The notes under the pieces are model-generated. The model had not been told where the DNA came from and searched no databases. It saw nothing but the letters and a program-made list of their open reading frames with translations. Positions 16,757 through 25,124 of a stretch of 61,381 nucleotides of DNA are shown one piece after another. Made by a program: the position numbers and the translations under genes. Source of the stretch: Curtobacterium sp. MCBA15_008 (lineage in GTDB: Bacteria > Actinomycetota > Actinomycetes > Actinomycetales > Microbacteriaceae); NCBI RefSeq assembly GCF_001865065.1, contig NZ_MJGN01000023.1:93574-154954 (forward strand), given 5' to 3'. The number at the start of each line of letters is the position of its first letter. The stretch's first letter is position 1.

Positions 16757-17785
16757 TCAGCCCTGGGTGTGACCGGCCGAGCCGAGCACCTTCGCGGCCT
16801 CGCCGACGCGGGCCGCCATGGCGGTCTCGGCGACCTTGCCCCAGGCGCGCGGGTCGTACTGCTTCTTGTTGCCGACCTCGCCGTCGATCTTCAGCACGCC
16901 CTCGTAGTTGCGGAACATCGAGTCGGCGATCGACCGGGTGAACGCGTACTGCGTGTCCGTGTCGATGTTCATCTTGATGACGCCGTTGCGCACGGCCTCG
17001 TGGATCTCGTCGTCGGTCGAGCCGGAGCCGCCGTGGAAGACGAGGTCGAGCGGGTTCTCGCCGGTGCCGTGCTTGGCGGCGACCGCTGCCTGGATCTCGC
17101 CGAGGAGTTCGGGGCGGAGCTTCACGTTGCCCGGCTTGTAGACGCCGTGCACGTTGCCGAAGGTGAGCGCGGCGATCCAGCGCCCCTTGTCGCCCAGGCC
17201 GAGTGCGTCCACGACCTTCTCGACGTCGTTCGGGGTCGTGTAGAGCGCGTCGTTCGTGCCTTCGTGCTCGACGCCGTCCTCTTCGCCGCCGACGACGCCG
17301 ATCTCGACCTCGAGGATCGCGTTGATGTTCCGCGTCTTCTCGATCATCGTCTTGGCGATCTCGATGTTCTCGTCGAGCGGCACGGCCGAGCCGTCCCACA
17401 TGTGCGACTGGAAGATCGGGTTGCGGCCCGCACGGACCTCTTCCTCGCTCGCGGCGATGAGCGGCAGGACGAAGCCGTCGAGGGCGTCCTTCGGGCAGTG
17501 GTCGGTGTGCAGGGCGACGGTGATGTCGTAGTTCTTGGCGACCTCGTGCGCGAACTTCGCCATCGCCAGGGCGCCGGCGGCACGGTTCTTCACGGTGTGG
17601 CCGGCGAAGTAGTCGGCGCCACCCGTGGTCACCTGGAGGATGCCGTCCGAGCCGGCCTCCTGCAGCCCCTGCAGGACCGCGTTGATGGTCTGGGACGAGG
17701 ACACGTTCACGGCGGGGTACGCGAACTTGCCGGCCTTCGCTCGTTCGATCATCTCGGCGTACTGTTCCGGCGTTGCGATGGGCAC
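16757..17785 (-). CDS. fbaA: Class II fructose-bisphosphate aldolase
   Basis: The enzyme cleaves fructose 1,6-bisphosphate into glyceraldehyde 3-phosphate and DHAP, using zinc. The 342-residue product carries the zinc site ALHTDHCPKDALDG, the loop EVEIGVVGGEEDGV, FGNVHGVYKPG and the phosphate-binding LVFHGGSGSTDDEI and NIDTDTQYAFT. Length is normal for the class IIa type. The start is GTG 17785 with AAGGAG at 6-7 nt; TACGAT near 17826-17821 is a likely -10. It is divergent from glpX, so two opposing hexose-phosphate enzymes share one intergenic region. Confidence 0.96.
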   Translation of the reverse strand: MPIATPEQYAEMIERAKAGKFAYPAVNVSSSQTINAVLQGLQEAGSDGILQVTTGGADYFAGHTVKNRAAGALAMAKFAHEVAKNYDITVALHTDHCPKDALDGFVLPLIAASEEEVRAGRNPIFQSHMWDGSAVPLDENIEIAKTMIEKTRNINAILEVEIGVVGGEEDGVEHEGTNDALYTTPNDVEKVVDALGLGDKGRWIAALTFGNVHGVYKPGNVKLRPELLGEIQAAVAAKHGTGENPLDLVFHGGSGSTDDEIHEAVRNGVIKMNIDTDTQYAFTRSIADSMFRNYEGVLKIDGEVGNKKQYDPRAWGKVAETAMAARVGEAAKVLGSAGHTQG

Positions 17786-17945
17786 GTGGATCTCCTTCGA
17801 CTTCGGTGATGTCCCCGCCGATCGTAGTCAGACCCACTGGAGGCGCGGTGCGGGTTACGCGCGCCCGTTCCGCGGGGCAGTGCACATGCGTTCACGGGCG
17901 TCCGGTCCGGACGGCCGCTCGGCCGGCTGTCGGTAGGCTCAGGGT

Positions 17946-18935
17946 GTGACTCCGACGACTGAGACCGGCTCCTTGTTCCTGCAGCCCGACCGCAACCTCG
18001 CGCTCGAGCTGGTGCGTGCGACCGAGGCCGCCGCGATCCGGGCGCAGCCGTGGGTCGGCCGGGGTGAGAAGAACCTCGCGGACGGTGCCGCCGTCGACGC
18101 GATGCGGAAGTTCCTCGGCACGGTGAACTTCGACGGTGTGGTCGTCATCGGCGAGGGCGAGAAGGACAACGCCCCGATGCTCTACAACGGCGAGCACGTC
18201 GGTAACGGGCACGGCCCGGCCTGCGACATCGCGGTCGACCCGATCGACGGCACCTCGCTCACCGCCGCCGGTCGCCAGAACGCCATCTCCGTCATGGCCG
18301 TCTCGGACCGCGGTTCGATGTACGACCCGTCGGCCGTGTTCTACATGGACAAGATCGCCGCCGGGCCCGAGGGCCGCGGGGTCCTCGACCTCGAGAAGCC
18401 GATCGGCGACAACATCCGCGCGCTGGCGAAGGCGAAGGGCAAGGACCTCGAGGACATGGTCGTCGCTGTGCTCGACCGTCCCCGCCACGACGAACTCATC
18501 CGCGCGATCCGTGCCACGGGTGCCGGTACCCGCTTGCTGCTCGACGGTGACGTCGCCGGTGGCATCGCGGCCGCGCTGCCCGGGTCGACCATAGACATGT
18601 GCGTCGGCGTCGGTGGCACCCCCGAGGGCATCATCACGGCCTGCGCGATCAAGGCGCTCGGTGGCGTGATCCTCGGCAAGCTCCAGCCGAAGGACGACGA
18701 GGAGCGCTCGCGCGCGGTGGCGGCCGGGCACGACCTGGACAAGGTGCTCGACCAGGACGACCTGGTCACGGGCGACAATACGTTCTTCGTCGCGACGGGT
18801 GTCACCGACGGTGTGCTCGTGGACGGTGTCCGTCGTTCGCGCGGCGTGATCCACACGGACTCGCTCGTGCTCCGGTCGCGGTCGAACACGATCCGCCGCA
18901 TCCAGGCGGACCACCGCGCCGAGAAGTGGTTCTGA
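17946..18935 (+). CDS. glpX: Class II fructose-1,6-bisphosphatase GlpX
   Basis: GlpX hydrolyses fructose 1,6-bisphosphate in gluconeogenesis and is the main FBPase in many actinobacteria. The 329-residue product has [14 protein letters not shown], the metal-binding [14 protein letters not shown] and the substrate region [14 protein letters not shown]. The start is GTG 17946; TAGGCT at 17934-17939 ends 6 nt earlier, so translation is probably leaderless. It ends before a 19-bp hairpin at 19029-19070. A GGAGGCGCGG single arm occurs at about 17839-17848 in the divergent promoter region. Confidence 0.96.
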   Translation: MTPTTETGSLFLQPDRNLALELVRATEAAAIRAQPWVGRGEKNLADGAAVDAMRKFLGTVNFDGVVVIGEGEKDNAPMLYNGEHVGNGHGPACDIAVDPIDGTSLTAAGRQNAISVMAVSDRGSMYDPSAVFYMDKIAAGPEGRGVLDLEKPIGDNIRALAKAKGKDLEDMVVAVLDRPRHDELIRAIRATGAGTRLLLDGDVAGGIAAALPGSTIDMCVGVGGTPEGIITACAIKALGGVILGKLQPKDDEERSRAVAAGHDLDKVLDQDDLVTGDNTFFVATGVTDGVLVDGVRRSRGVIHTDSLVLRSRSNTIRRIQADHRAEKWF

Positions 18936-19028
18936 TCCGCTGACGCGCGCGGCCGGGCGCGGCCCGGCCAGCGCCGGCGCTCGTCGGCGTCCGACGTTCG
19001 TCGGCGTCCGACGCAAGTCGCACCCCTG

Positions 19029-19070
19029 CACGAACAACGCGCCCCGTCACCACGGGGCGCGTTGTTCGTG
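19029..19070. terminator. 19-bp stem-loop after glpX
   Basis: CACGAACAACGCGCCCCGT at 19029-19047 pairs perfectly with 19052-19070 across a CACC loop, about 95 nt beyond the glpX stop. It is one of the strongest hairpins in the window and lacks a U-tract. Confidence 0.85.
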
Positions 19071-19160
19071 TGTGGGTGCAAGTCGCGCCCGGGGCCGCGG
19101 TTCGGACTGTCGGGCGGCGCCTCGCGACGCGGGACGCGGCCTGGGGACGGCGGGCCCACC

Positions 19161-19221
19161 GAACCACGAATCCGACGTCGAACCGGCCTGCAAGGCTGGT
19201 TCGACGTCGGATCCGTGGTTC
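19161..19221. repeat. 24-bp inverted repeat between glpX and rmuC
   Basis: Arms at 19161-19184 (starting GAACCACGAATCCGACG) and 19198-19221 are complementary at 23 of 24 positions. The 13-nt loop holds a further GCCT/AGGC pairing. It lies between the converging glpX and rmuC genes, 72 nt beyond the rmuC stop, and could terminate rmuC. The GTCGAACC core resembles the 19-bp unit at 2417. The rest of the 18936-19292 gap holds no plausible gene. Confidence 0.75.
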
Positions 19222-19292
19222 GAAGCGGCGGGTCGGCCGCGCGCGGCGCGTGGTGCGGCGAGCGGCTCGCGCCGCGGGCGCCGGGCGCCGCG

Positions 19293-20564
19293 TCAGTCGG
19301 CGTCGTGCGCGTCGGAGGCGCCGACGAGCTCCGGCGCGGTGAGCAGCCGCGGCTCGTCCTCGATCGAGGCGGGGTCGGCGATGACCTTCGACTCGTCGAG
19401 CAGTGACAGCCGTCGGGCGCTCGGCAGCACCTGCCGCTCGAGCGACCCCACGAAGCGGTTGTAGTCGACGACGGACCCACGGATCGATCGCCCGAGCTTG
19501 TCGACGTGCCCGGCCATCGTCGACAGCCGACCGTAGAGCTCGCGGGAGACCCGGAACAGCTCGTGCGCCTCTTGCGAGACGACGTCCTGCTGCCACGAGA
19601 ACGCCACGGTCTTGAGCACCGACCACAGCGTCACGGGGGAGGCCAGGGCGATCCGCTTCCGGAACGCGTGGTCGAGCAGCCCCGGGTCGGCGGCGAGGGC
19701 ACTCGACACGAGGGACTCCGACGGGATGAACGCCACCGTCAGCTCGGGGGAGGCGTCGTACCCGGTCCAGTACTCGCGCGCGGCCAGGGCGTCGACGTGC
19801 GCACGGAGCGCCTTGACGTGCTGCGCCATCAGCTGGTCGCGCCGTGCGCCCTCGGCACCGGTGGCGGTGGCGGGGATCTCGGCGGCCTGCAGGTAGGCGG
19901 TGAACGGCACCTTCGCGTCGACCGCGATGGTCTTGCCGCCGGGCAGGTGGACGACCATGTCCGGACGCGCGACGCCGACCGAGGTCGTCACGGAGGACTG
20001 CACGTCGAAGTCGACCCGTTCGAGCAGGCCGGCGGCCTCGACCACGTTGCGGAGCTGTGTCTCGCCCCAGACGCCCCGCGTGCTGTTCGACGACAGGGCA
20101 CTGGCGAGGGTGTCCGCCGTGGCACGCAGGCGTTCTTCGGACTCGGCGGCCGACCGCAGCTGCGCCGACAGCGCGCCGTACTGCTCGCTGCGGGACTGCT
20201 CGAGCTCGGCGATCTTGGCGCGCATCGTGTCGAGGGTCTGCGCCACCGGGCTGAGCGCCGAGAGCACCTTCGACTCGTTCTGCGACCGTGCGGCGTCGGC
20301 GCCGTGCATGCGCTGCACGAGGTGCTCGAGTTCGGCGGACCGACGTTCGAGGGAGTCCACCTGCCGGCGGTACTGCGCGTCCTGCGCGTCGAGCCGTTCC
20401 TCGGCGTCGTGTCGGGCGGCGTCGAGCTGGCCGCGCAGCGCCTCGGCGGTGGCGCGGGCCGAGGCGGCGTCGACGCCGGCGCGCGACCGCGCGAGCGACC
20501 AGGCGACGACCGCACCGACGGCGATGCCGATCACGAGACCGATGACCAGGGCGAGGATCTGCAT
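19293..20564 (-). CDS. rmuC: DNA recombination protein RmuC
   Basis: RmuC proteins limit inversions at short inverted repeats and have a restriction-endonuclease-like nuclease fold. The 423-residue product begins with a membrane anchor (about residues 2-22), has a long coiled coil (about 28-130), then the conserved RGVWGETQLRNVVEAAGLL, PDMVVHLPGGKTIAVDAKVPF and FRKRIALASPVTLWSVLKTVAFSWQ. The start is ATG 20564, which places the membrane helix at the N-terminus as in the family. A window rich in inverted repeats makes its presence notable but not diagnostic. Confidence 0.95.
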   Translation of the reverse strand: MQILALVIGLVIGIAVGAVVAWSLARSRAGVDAASARATAEALRGQLDAARHDAEERLDAQDAQYRRQVDSLERRSAELEHLVQRMHGADAARSQNESKVLSALSPVAQTLDTMRAKIAELEQSRSEQYGALSAQLRSAAESEERLRATADTLASALSSNSTRGVWGETQLRNVVEAAGLLERVDFDVQSSVTTSVGVARPDMVVHLPGGKTIAVDAKVPFTAYLQAAEIPATATGAEGARRDQLMAQHVKALRAHVDALAAREYWTGYDASPELTVAFIPSESLVSSALAADPGLLDHAFRKRIALASPVTLWSVLKTVAFSWQQDVVSQEAHELFRVSRELYGRLSTMAGHVDKLGRSIRGSVVDYNRFVGSLERQVLPSARRLSLLDESKVIADPASIEDEPRLLTAPELVGASDAHDAD

Positions 20565-20617
20565 GTCGTGACCCTGACAGGACCCACCGACACCGCGCCT
20601 CCAGGCCCGCTCTTGCC

Positions 20618-20651
20618 ATGTCATGACATTAGGGCAAACAAGGTGTACAGT
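20618..20651 (+). promoter_or_regulatory. iol operon promoter with GntR (IolR-type) operator
   Basis: The perfect palindrome ATGTCATGACAT at 20618-20629 overlaps a candidate -35, ATGACA (20623-20628), followed after a 17-nt spacer by TACAGT (20646-20651) as -10. The same TGTCNNGACA core occurs at the tautomerase and gntR promoters, so it is the probable site of the GntR regulator at 32848-33606. Confidence 0.75.
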
Positions 20652-20697
20652 CGTGCTCGTCCGCCGATGAAGCCGCACGGAAGGTCCACCACGTCGC

Positions 20698-21708
20698 ATG
20701 ACGAACCGAGCTCCCCACGCCTACGACGTGATCACCATGGGTCGCGTGAGCGTCGACATCTACCCCCAGCAGACGGGCCCGCTCGAGGACGTGTCGACCT
20801 TCTCGAAGTCCGTCGGCGGCAGCGCCACGAACGTCGCGATCGCCGCAGCCCGCCACGGCGCGGACGCCGCCGTCATCACCCGCACGGGCAACGACCCGTT
20901 CGGACGCTACATCGCCCGGACGCTCCCCGAGTTCGGTGTCGCGAACGAGTTCGTCAGCACGGTCGACGGCCTCAACACCCCCGTCGCGTTCTGCGAGATC
21001 TTCCCGCCGGACGACTTCCCGCTGTACTTCTACCGGGCGCCGAAGGCACCGGACCTGATGATCACGGCGAAGTCGTTGCCGCTGCACGAGATCGAGCGCG
21101 CGCGGGTCTTCTGGACCACGGTGACCGGCCTCAGTGAAGAGCCGAGCCGGCAGGCCCACCACGTCGCGTACGAAGCGCGCAGCGCCGCGCAGAACTCCAC
21201 GAAGCAGCACACCGTGCTCGACCTGGACTACCGCTCGATGTTCTGGTCGAGCCCCGAGGCCGCGACGCGCGAGGTCGCCGTCGCCCTCGAGCACGCCACC
21301 GTCGCGGTCGGGAACCGCGAGGAGTGCGAGGTCGCGGTCGGCGAGACCGATCCGGTGCGCGCCGCCGACGCCCTGCTCGAGCGCGGGGTCGAGATCGCCG
21401 TCGTCAAGCAGGGGCCGAAGGGCGTGCTCGCGAAGACCCGCGACGCGTTCGTCGAGTTCCGGCCGCACCACATCGACGTCGTGAACGGGCTCGGCTCGGG
21501 CGACGGGTTCGGTGGGGCGCTCACCCACGGCCTGCTGCAGGGCTGGGACCTCGAGCGGATCCTCGCCTTCGCGAACGCCGCCGGCGCCATCGTCGCCACG
21601 CGGTTCGAGTGCTCGACCGCGATGCCGACGAGCGACGAGATCGACGCCTTCATCGCGGCCAACCCCGCCGACGGCACCAACCACACCGAGGAGACGGTCC
21701 ATGCCTGA
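20698..21708 (+). CDS. iolC: 5-dehydro-2-deoxygluconokinase IolC
   Basis: IolC phosphorylates 2-deoxy-5-keto-gluconate (DKG) to DKG-6-phosphate in inositol catabolism. The 336-residue PfkB-family kinase has the N-terminal VGGSATNVAIAAARHG and the C-terminal catalytic signature NGLGSGDGFGGAL with its base aspartate. ITMGRVSVDIYPQQ and LDLDYRSMFW are typical of IolC rather than ribokinase. It heads the operon; ATG 20698 follows GGAAGG. The next gene begins 8 nt before its stop codon. Control is likely through the palindrome at 20618-20629. Confidence 0.93.
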   Translation: MTNRAPHAYDVITMGRVSVDIYPQQTGPLEDVSTFSKSVGGSATNVAIAAARHGADAAVITRTGNDPFGRYIARTLPEFGVANEFVSTVDGLNTPVAFCEIFPPDDFPLYFYRAPKAPDLMITAKSLPLHEIERARVFWTTVTGLSEEPSRQAHHVAYEARSAAQNSTKQHTVLDLDYRSMFWSSPEAATREVAVALEHATVAVGNREECEVAVGETDPVRAADALLERGVEIAVVKQGPKGVLAKTRDAFVEFRPHHIDVVNGLGSGDGFGGALTHGLLQGWDLERILAFANAAGAIVATRFECSTAMPTSDEIDAFIAANPADGTNHTEETVHA

Positions 21709-22690
21709 GATCAGCACCGCGGACTTCCAGCGCCTCCGGGACATCCGCGCCAGCCAGCCCGGCCTGGTGAAGCGGACGCTCGACGCCCGCCGCAAGCGCG
21801 AGCTGCTCGCCGACGACGGCAAGCTCTTCATCGTCGCCGCCGACCACCCGGCGCGTGGCGCCCTGGCCGTGCGGGACGACCAGTCCGCGATGGCCGACCG
21901 CTACGACCTGCTCGAACGACTCGTCACGGCGCTCGGTCGGCCCGGCGTCGACGGGGTCCTCGGGACGCCGGACATCCTCGAGGACCTCGCGCTCCTCGGC
22001 GCCCTCGACGGCAAGGTCGTGGTCGGCTCGATGAACCGCGGTGGGCTGCGCGGCGCGACGTTCGAGATGGACGACCGCTACACCGCCTACTCGGCATCGG
22101 CCATCAAGGAGTCGGGACTCGACTTCGCGAAGCTGCTGGTCCGGGTCGCACTGGCCGACGCCGGCACCGCGCCGACGCTCGAGGCCACCGCGCGGGCGGT
22201 CAGCGAGGCGGCCGCGCTCGAACTGCCGATCATGCTCGAGCCCTTCATGTCCGAGTGGCGTGACGGCCGGGTCGTCAACGACCTCAGTGCCGACGCCGTC
22301 ATCACGTCGATGGCGATCGCGGCGGGCCTGGGGGAGTCCAGCGCCTACAGCTGGTTGAAGATCCCCGTGGTCGACGACATGGAGCGGGTGATGGCGGCGA
22401 CGACGCTGCCGACCCTGCTGCTCGGCGGCGACCCCGCGTCGCGGCCGATGGAGACGTACGCGAAGTGGGCGGACGCACTCGCGTTGCCCGGCGTCCGTGG
22501 CCTGGTCGTCGGTCGCACCCTGCTCTACCCGTCGGACGGCGACGTCGCCGCCGCCGTGGACGTGGCCGCCGGTCTCGTCCACAGCCAGGAGGCCCGGGGC
22601 GGGTTCTCCACAGATGCCCACGACCCAGCCGCTCGGCTCGCGGGCGCCACCACCATGGACTCGTCCATCCCGGAAGGAAGCAACGCATGA
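21701..22690 (+). CDS. Cgl0159-family aldolase-like (beta/alpha)8 protein
   Basis: The 329-residue product resembles the class I aldolase-like proteins called Cgl0159 after the Corynebacterium glutamicum inositol cluster. FIVAADHPARGAL, GVDGVLGTPDILEDL and SAYSWLKIPVVDDMERV outline a DeoC/LacD-type TIM barrel, with lysines in DFAKLLVRVAL and WLKIP as possible Schiff-base residues. No classical zinc-dependent IolJ is present in the operon, so this protein may cleave DKG-phosphate into DHAP and malonate semialdehyde; that is inference. ATG 21701 has GAGGAG upstream and overlaps iolC. Confidence 0.8.
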   Translation: MPEISTADFQRLRDIRASQPGLVKRTLDARRKRELLADDGKLFIVAADHPARGALAVRDDQSAMADRYDLLERLVTALGRPGVDGVLGTPDILEDLALLGALDGKVVVGSMNRGGLRGATFEMDDRYTAYSASAIKESGLDFAKLLVRVALADAGTAPTLEATARAVSEAAALELPIMLEPFMSEWRDGRVVNDLSADAVITSMAIAAGLGESSAYSWLKIPVVDDMERVMAATTLPTLLLGGDPASRPMETYAKWADALALPGVRGLVVGRTLLYPSDGDVAAAVDVAAGLVHSQEARGGFSTDAHDPAARLAGATTMDSSIPEGSNA

Positions 22691-24195
22691 CGCTCACCGA
22701 CACGACCACCACCGTCGGGCACTGGATCGACGGCGCTCGCGTCGACTCGACGTCGGGCCGGACGGCGCCCGTGTACGACCCGGCGCTGGGCGCGGCGACG
22801 AAGCAGGTCGCCCTCGCCGACGAGTCCGAGATCCAGGCGGCGATCGCGAGTGCCAAGGCCGCGTTCCCGGCGTGGAGCAACCTGTCGCTCGCGAAGCGCC
22901 AGCAGATCCTCTTCGCCTTCCGCGAGGTCCTGAACCGCGACAAGGCCGAGCTCGCCGAGATCATCACGTCCGAGCACGGCAAGGTCATCGACGACGCGCT
23001 GGGCGAGATCGCCCGCGGGCAAGAGGTCGTCGAGCTCGCCACGAACATCCCGAGCCTGATGAAGGGCGACTTCTCCGACCAGGTCTCGACCGGCATCGAC
23101 GTCTACTCGATCCGGCAGCCGCTCGGTGTCGTGGGCATCATCAGCCCGTTCAACTTCCCGGCGATGGTGCCGCTCTGGTTCCTGCCGATCGCGATCGCCG
23201 CGGGCAACACCGTCGTGCTGAAGCCGAGCGAGAAGGACCCGTCGGCCGCCATCTGGCTCGCCGAGAAGTTCAAGGAGGCCGGGCTGCCTGACGGCGTCTT
23301 CACCGTGCTGAACGGCGACAAGGCCGCTGTCGACGGGCTGCTCACGAGCCCCGACGTCGAGTCGATCTCGTTCGTCGGCTCCACCCCCATCGCGCAGTAC
23401 GTCTACGAGACCGGCACGAAGCACGGCAAGCGCGTGCAGGCCCTCGGCGGCGCGAAGAACCACATGCTCGTGCTGCCCGACGCCGACCTCGACCTGGTGG
23501 CCGACAACGCGATCAACGCGGGCTTCGGGTCCGCCGGTGAGCGCTGCATGGCGATCTCGGTCGTCGTGGCGGTCGAGCCGGTCGCCGACGAGCTCATCCA
23601 GAAGATCGCCGAGCGCGCGGCGACCCTGCGCATCGGCGACGGTCGTCGTGGGTGCGACATGGGTCCGCTCGTCACGAAGCAGCACCGCGACAAGGTCGCC
23701 TCGTACATCGAGGTCGCCGAGCAGGACGGCGCAGTGGTCGTGGTGGACGGCCGCACCGTCCGACCCGACGGCGACGAGAACGGCTTCTGGCTGGGCCCGA
23801 CGCTCATCGACCAGGTCCCCACCACGAGCCGCGTCTACACCGAGGAGATCTTCGGTCCGGTGCTCAGCGTCGTCCGCGTCGCCACCTACGAGGAGGGCCT
23901 CGAGCTGATCAACTCGGGTGCCTACGGCAACGGCACCGCGATCTTCACCAACGACGGCGGCGCCGCCCGTCGGTTCCAGCGTGACGTGCAGGTCGGCATG
24001 ATCGGCATCAACGTGCCGATCCCCGTGCCGGTCGCGTACTACTCGTTCGGCGGTTGGAAGAACTCGCTGTTCGGCGACCACAAGGCGTACGGCGCGGACG
24101 GCGTGAGCTTCTTCACCCGCCAGAAGGCCATCACGAGCCGCTGGCTGGACCCGTCGCACGGCGGCATCAACCTCGGCTTCCCGTCGAACGGCTGA
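22687..24195 (+). CDS. iolA: CoA-acylating methylmalonate/malonate-semialdehyde dehydrogenase IolA
   Basis: IolA oxidises malonate semialdehyde to acetyl-CoA and CO2 with NAD+ and CoA, the last step of inositol breakdown, and can also act on methylmalonate semialdehyde in valine catabolism. The 502-residue aldehyde dehydrogenase has ISPFNFPAMVPLWFLPIAIA, the NAD region VGSTPIAQYVYETG and the catalytic cysteine C287 in GSAGERCMA. The MmsA-type RFQRDVQVGMIGINVPIPVP segment supports the CoA-acylating class. ATG 22687 overlaps the preceding stop (ATGA). Confidence 0.94.
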   Translation: MTLTDTTTTVGHWIDGARVDSTSGRTAPVYDPALGAATKQVALADESEIQAAIASAKAAFPAWSNLSLAKRQQILFAFREVLNRDKAELAEIITSEHGKVIDDALGEIARGQEVVELATNIPSLMKGDFSDQVSTGIDVYSIRQPLGVVGIISPFNFPAMVPLWFLPIAIAAGNTVVLKPSEKDPSAAIWLAEKFKEAGLPDGVFTVLNGDKAAVDGLLTSPDVESISFVGSTPIAQYVYETGTKHGKRVQALGGAKNHMLVLPDADLDLVADNAINAGFGSAGERCMAISVVVAVEPVADELIQKIAERAATLRIGDGRRGCDMGPLVTKQHRDKVASYIEVAEQDGAVVVVDGRTVRPDGDENGFWLGPTLIDQVPTTSRVYTEEIFGPVLSVVRVATYEEGLELINSGAYGNGTAIFTNDGGAARRFQRDVQVGMIGINVPIPVPVAYYSFGGWKNSLFGDHKAYGADGVSFFTRQKAITSRWLDPSHGGINLGFPSNG

Positions 24196-24203
24196 GCCGC
24201 AGC

Positions 24204-25124
24204 ATGGCGAACGAACAGCACGACCAGTGGTTCGTCCCCGCCGGCTCCCGCCCCGAGGCGGGCTGGACCGACGTGGTGGACGGACGCATCGAGGGGTGGG
24301 CGCACACCGGTCTCCGGACCGGCAGCCTGACCGACGGGGGCGAGTTGCGCCTCCCGGCCGACGCCGTGGAGCGCATCGTCGTGCCGCTGGCAGGGTCGTT
24401 CCACGTCGCGTACCGGGGCGCCGCCGGTGACGGCGAGCAGGACCTGGAGGGGCGCGCGAGCGTCTTCGACGGACCGACCGACGTCCTGTACCTCGGCTCG
24501 GGCACTGCGGCGACGATCACCGGCACCGGCCGGTTCGCGGTCGCGGAGGCCCCCACGGACACCGTCAAGCCGACCACGTACGTGGGCCGGCAAGACGTGC
24601 CGGTCGAGCTCCGCGGCGCCGGTCAGTCGAGCCGGCAGGTGCACAACTTCGGCACCCCGGCGGCGCTCGACGCCGACAAGTTCATCGTGTGCGAGGTGAT
24701 CACGCCGGCCGGCAACTGGTCGTCGTACCCGCCGCACAAGCACGACACGAACGTGCCCGGTGCGGAGTCGAACCTCGAGGAGATCTACTACTACGAGGCA
24801 GCGGTCTCCCGCGGTCTCGAGCAGATCGCTCCGGCGACGGCCGACCCGTTCGCGCTGCACCGCACGTACGCCTCGGACGACCGCGCGATCGACGAGTTCC
24901 GCCAGGTCCGCACCGGCGACGTCGCCCTGGTGCCGTACGGCTGGCACGGGCCCGCCGTCGCCGCACCCGGCTACGACATGTACTACCTCAACGTGATGGC
25001 CGGGCCCGACCCGGAGCGCGTCTGGAACATCACCGACGACCCGGCGCACGGCTGGGTCCGCCAGGCGTGGGCGTCGGAACCGATCGACCCACGACTGCCC
25101 TACGAGAAGGAGTCCTCCCGATGA
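24204..25124 (+). CDS. iolB: 5-deoxy-glucuronate isomerase IolB
   Basis: IolB isomerises 5-deoxy-glucuronate to 2-deoxy-5-keto-gluconate. The 306-residue bicupin contains SSYPPHKHDTN with metal-binding histidines, the glutamate in NLEEIYYYE, and GDVALVPYGWHGPAVAAPGYDMYYLNVMAG as the second metal-site segment. ATG 24204 is 8 nt after the iolA stop, and the gene's own stop overlaps iolD by 4 nt. Confidence 0.95.
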   Translation: MANEQHDQWFVPAGSRPEAGWTDVVDGRIEGWAHTGLRTGSLTDGGELRLPADAVERIVVPLAGSFHVAYRGAAGDGEQDLEGRASVFDGPTDVLYLGSGTAATITGTGRFAVAEAPTDTVKPTTYVGRQDVPVELRGAGQSSRQVHNFGTPAALDADKFIVCEVITPAGNWSSYPPHKHDTNVPGAESNLEEIYYYEAAVSRGLEQIAPATADPFALHRTYASDDRAIDEFRQVRTGDVALVPYGWHGPAVAAPGYDMYYLNVMAGPDPERVWNITDDPAHGWVRQAWASEPIDPRLPYEKESSR

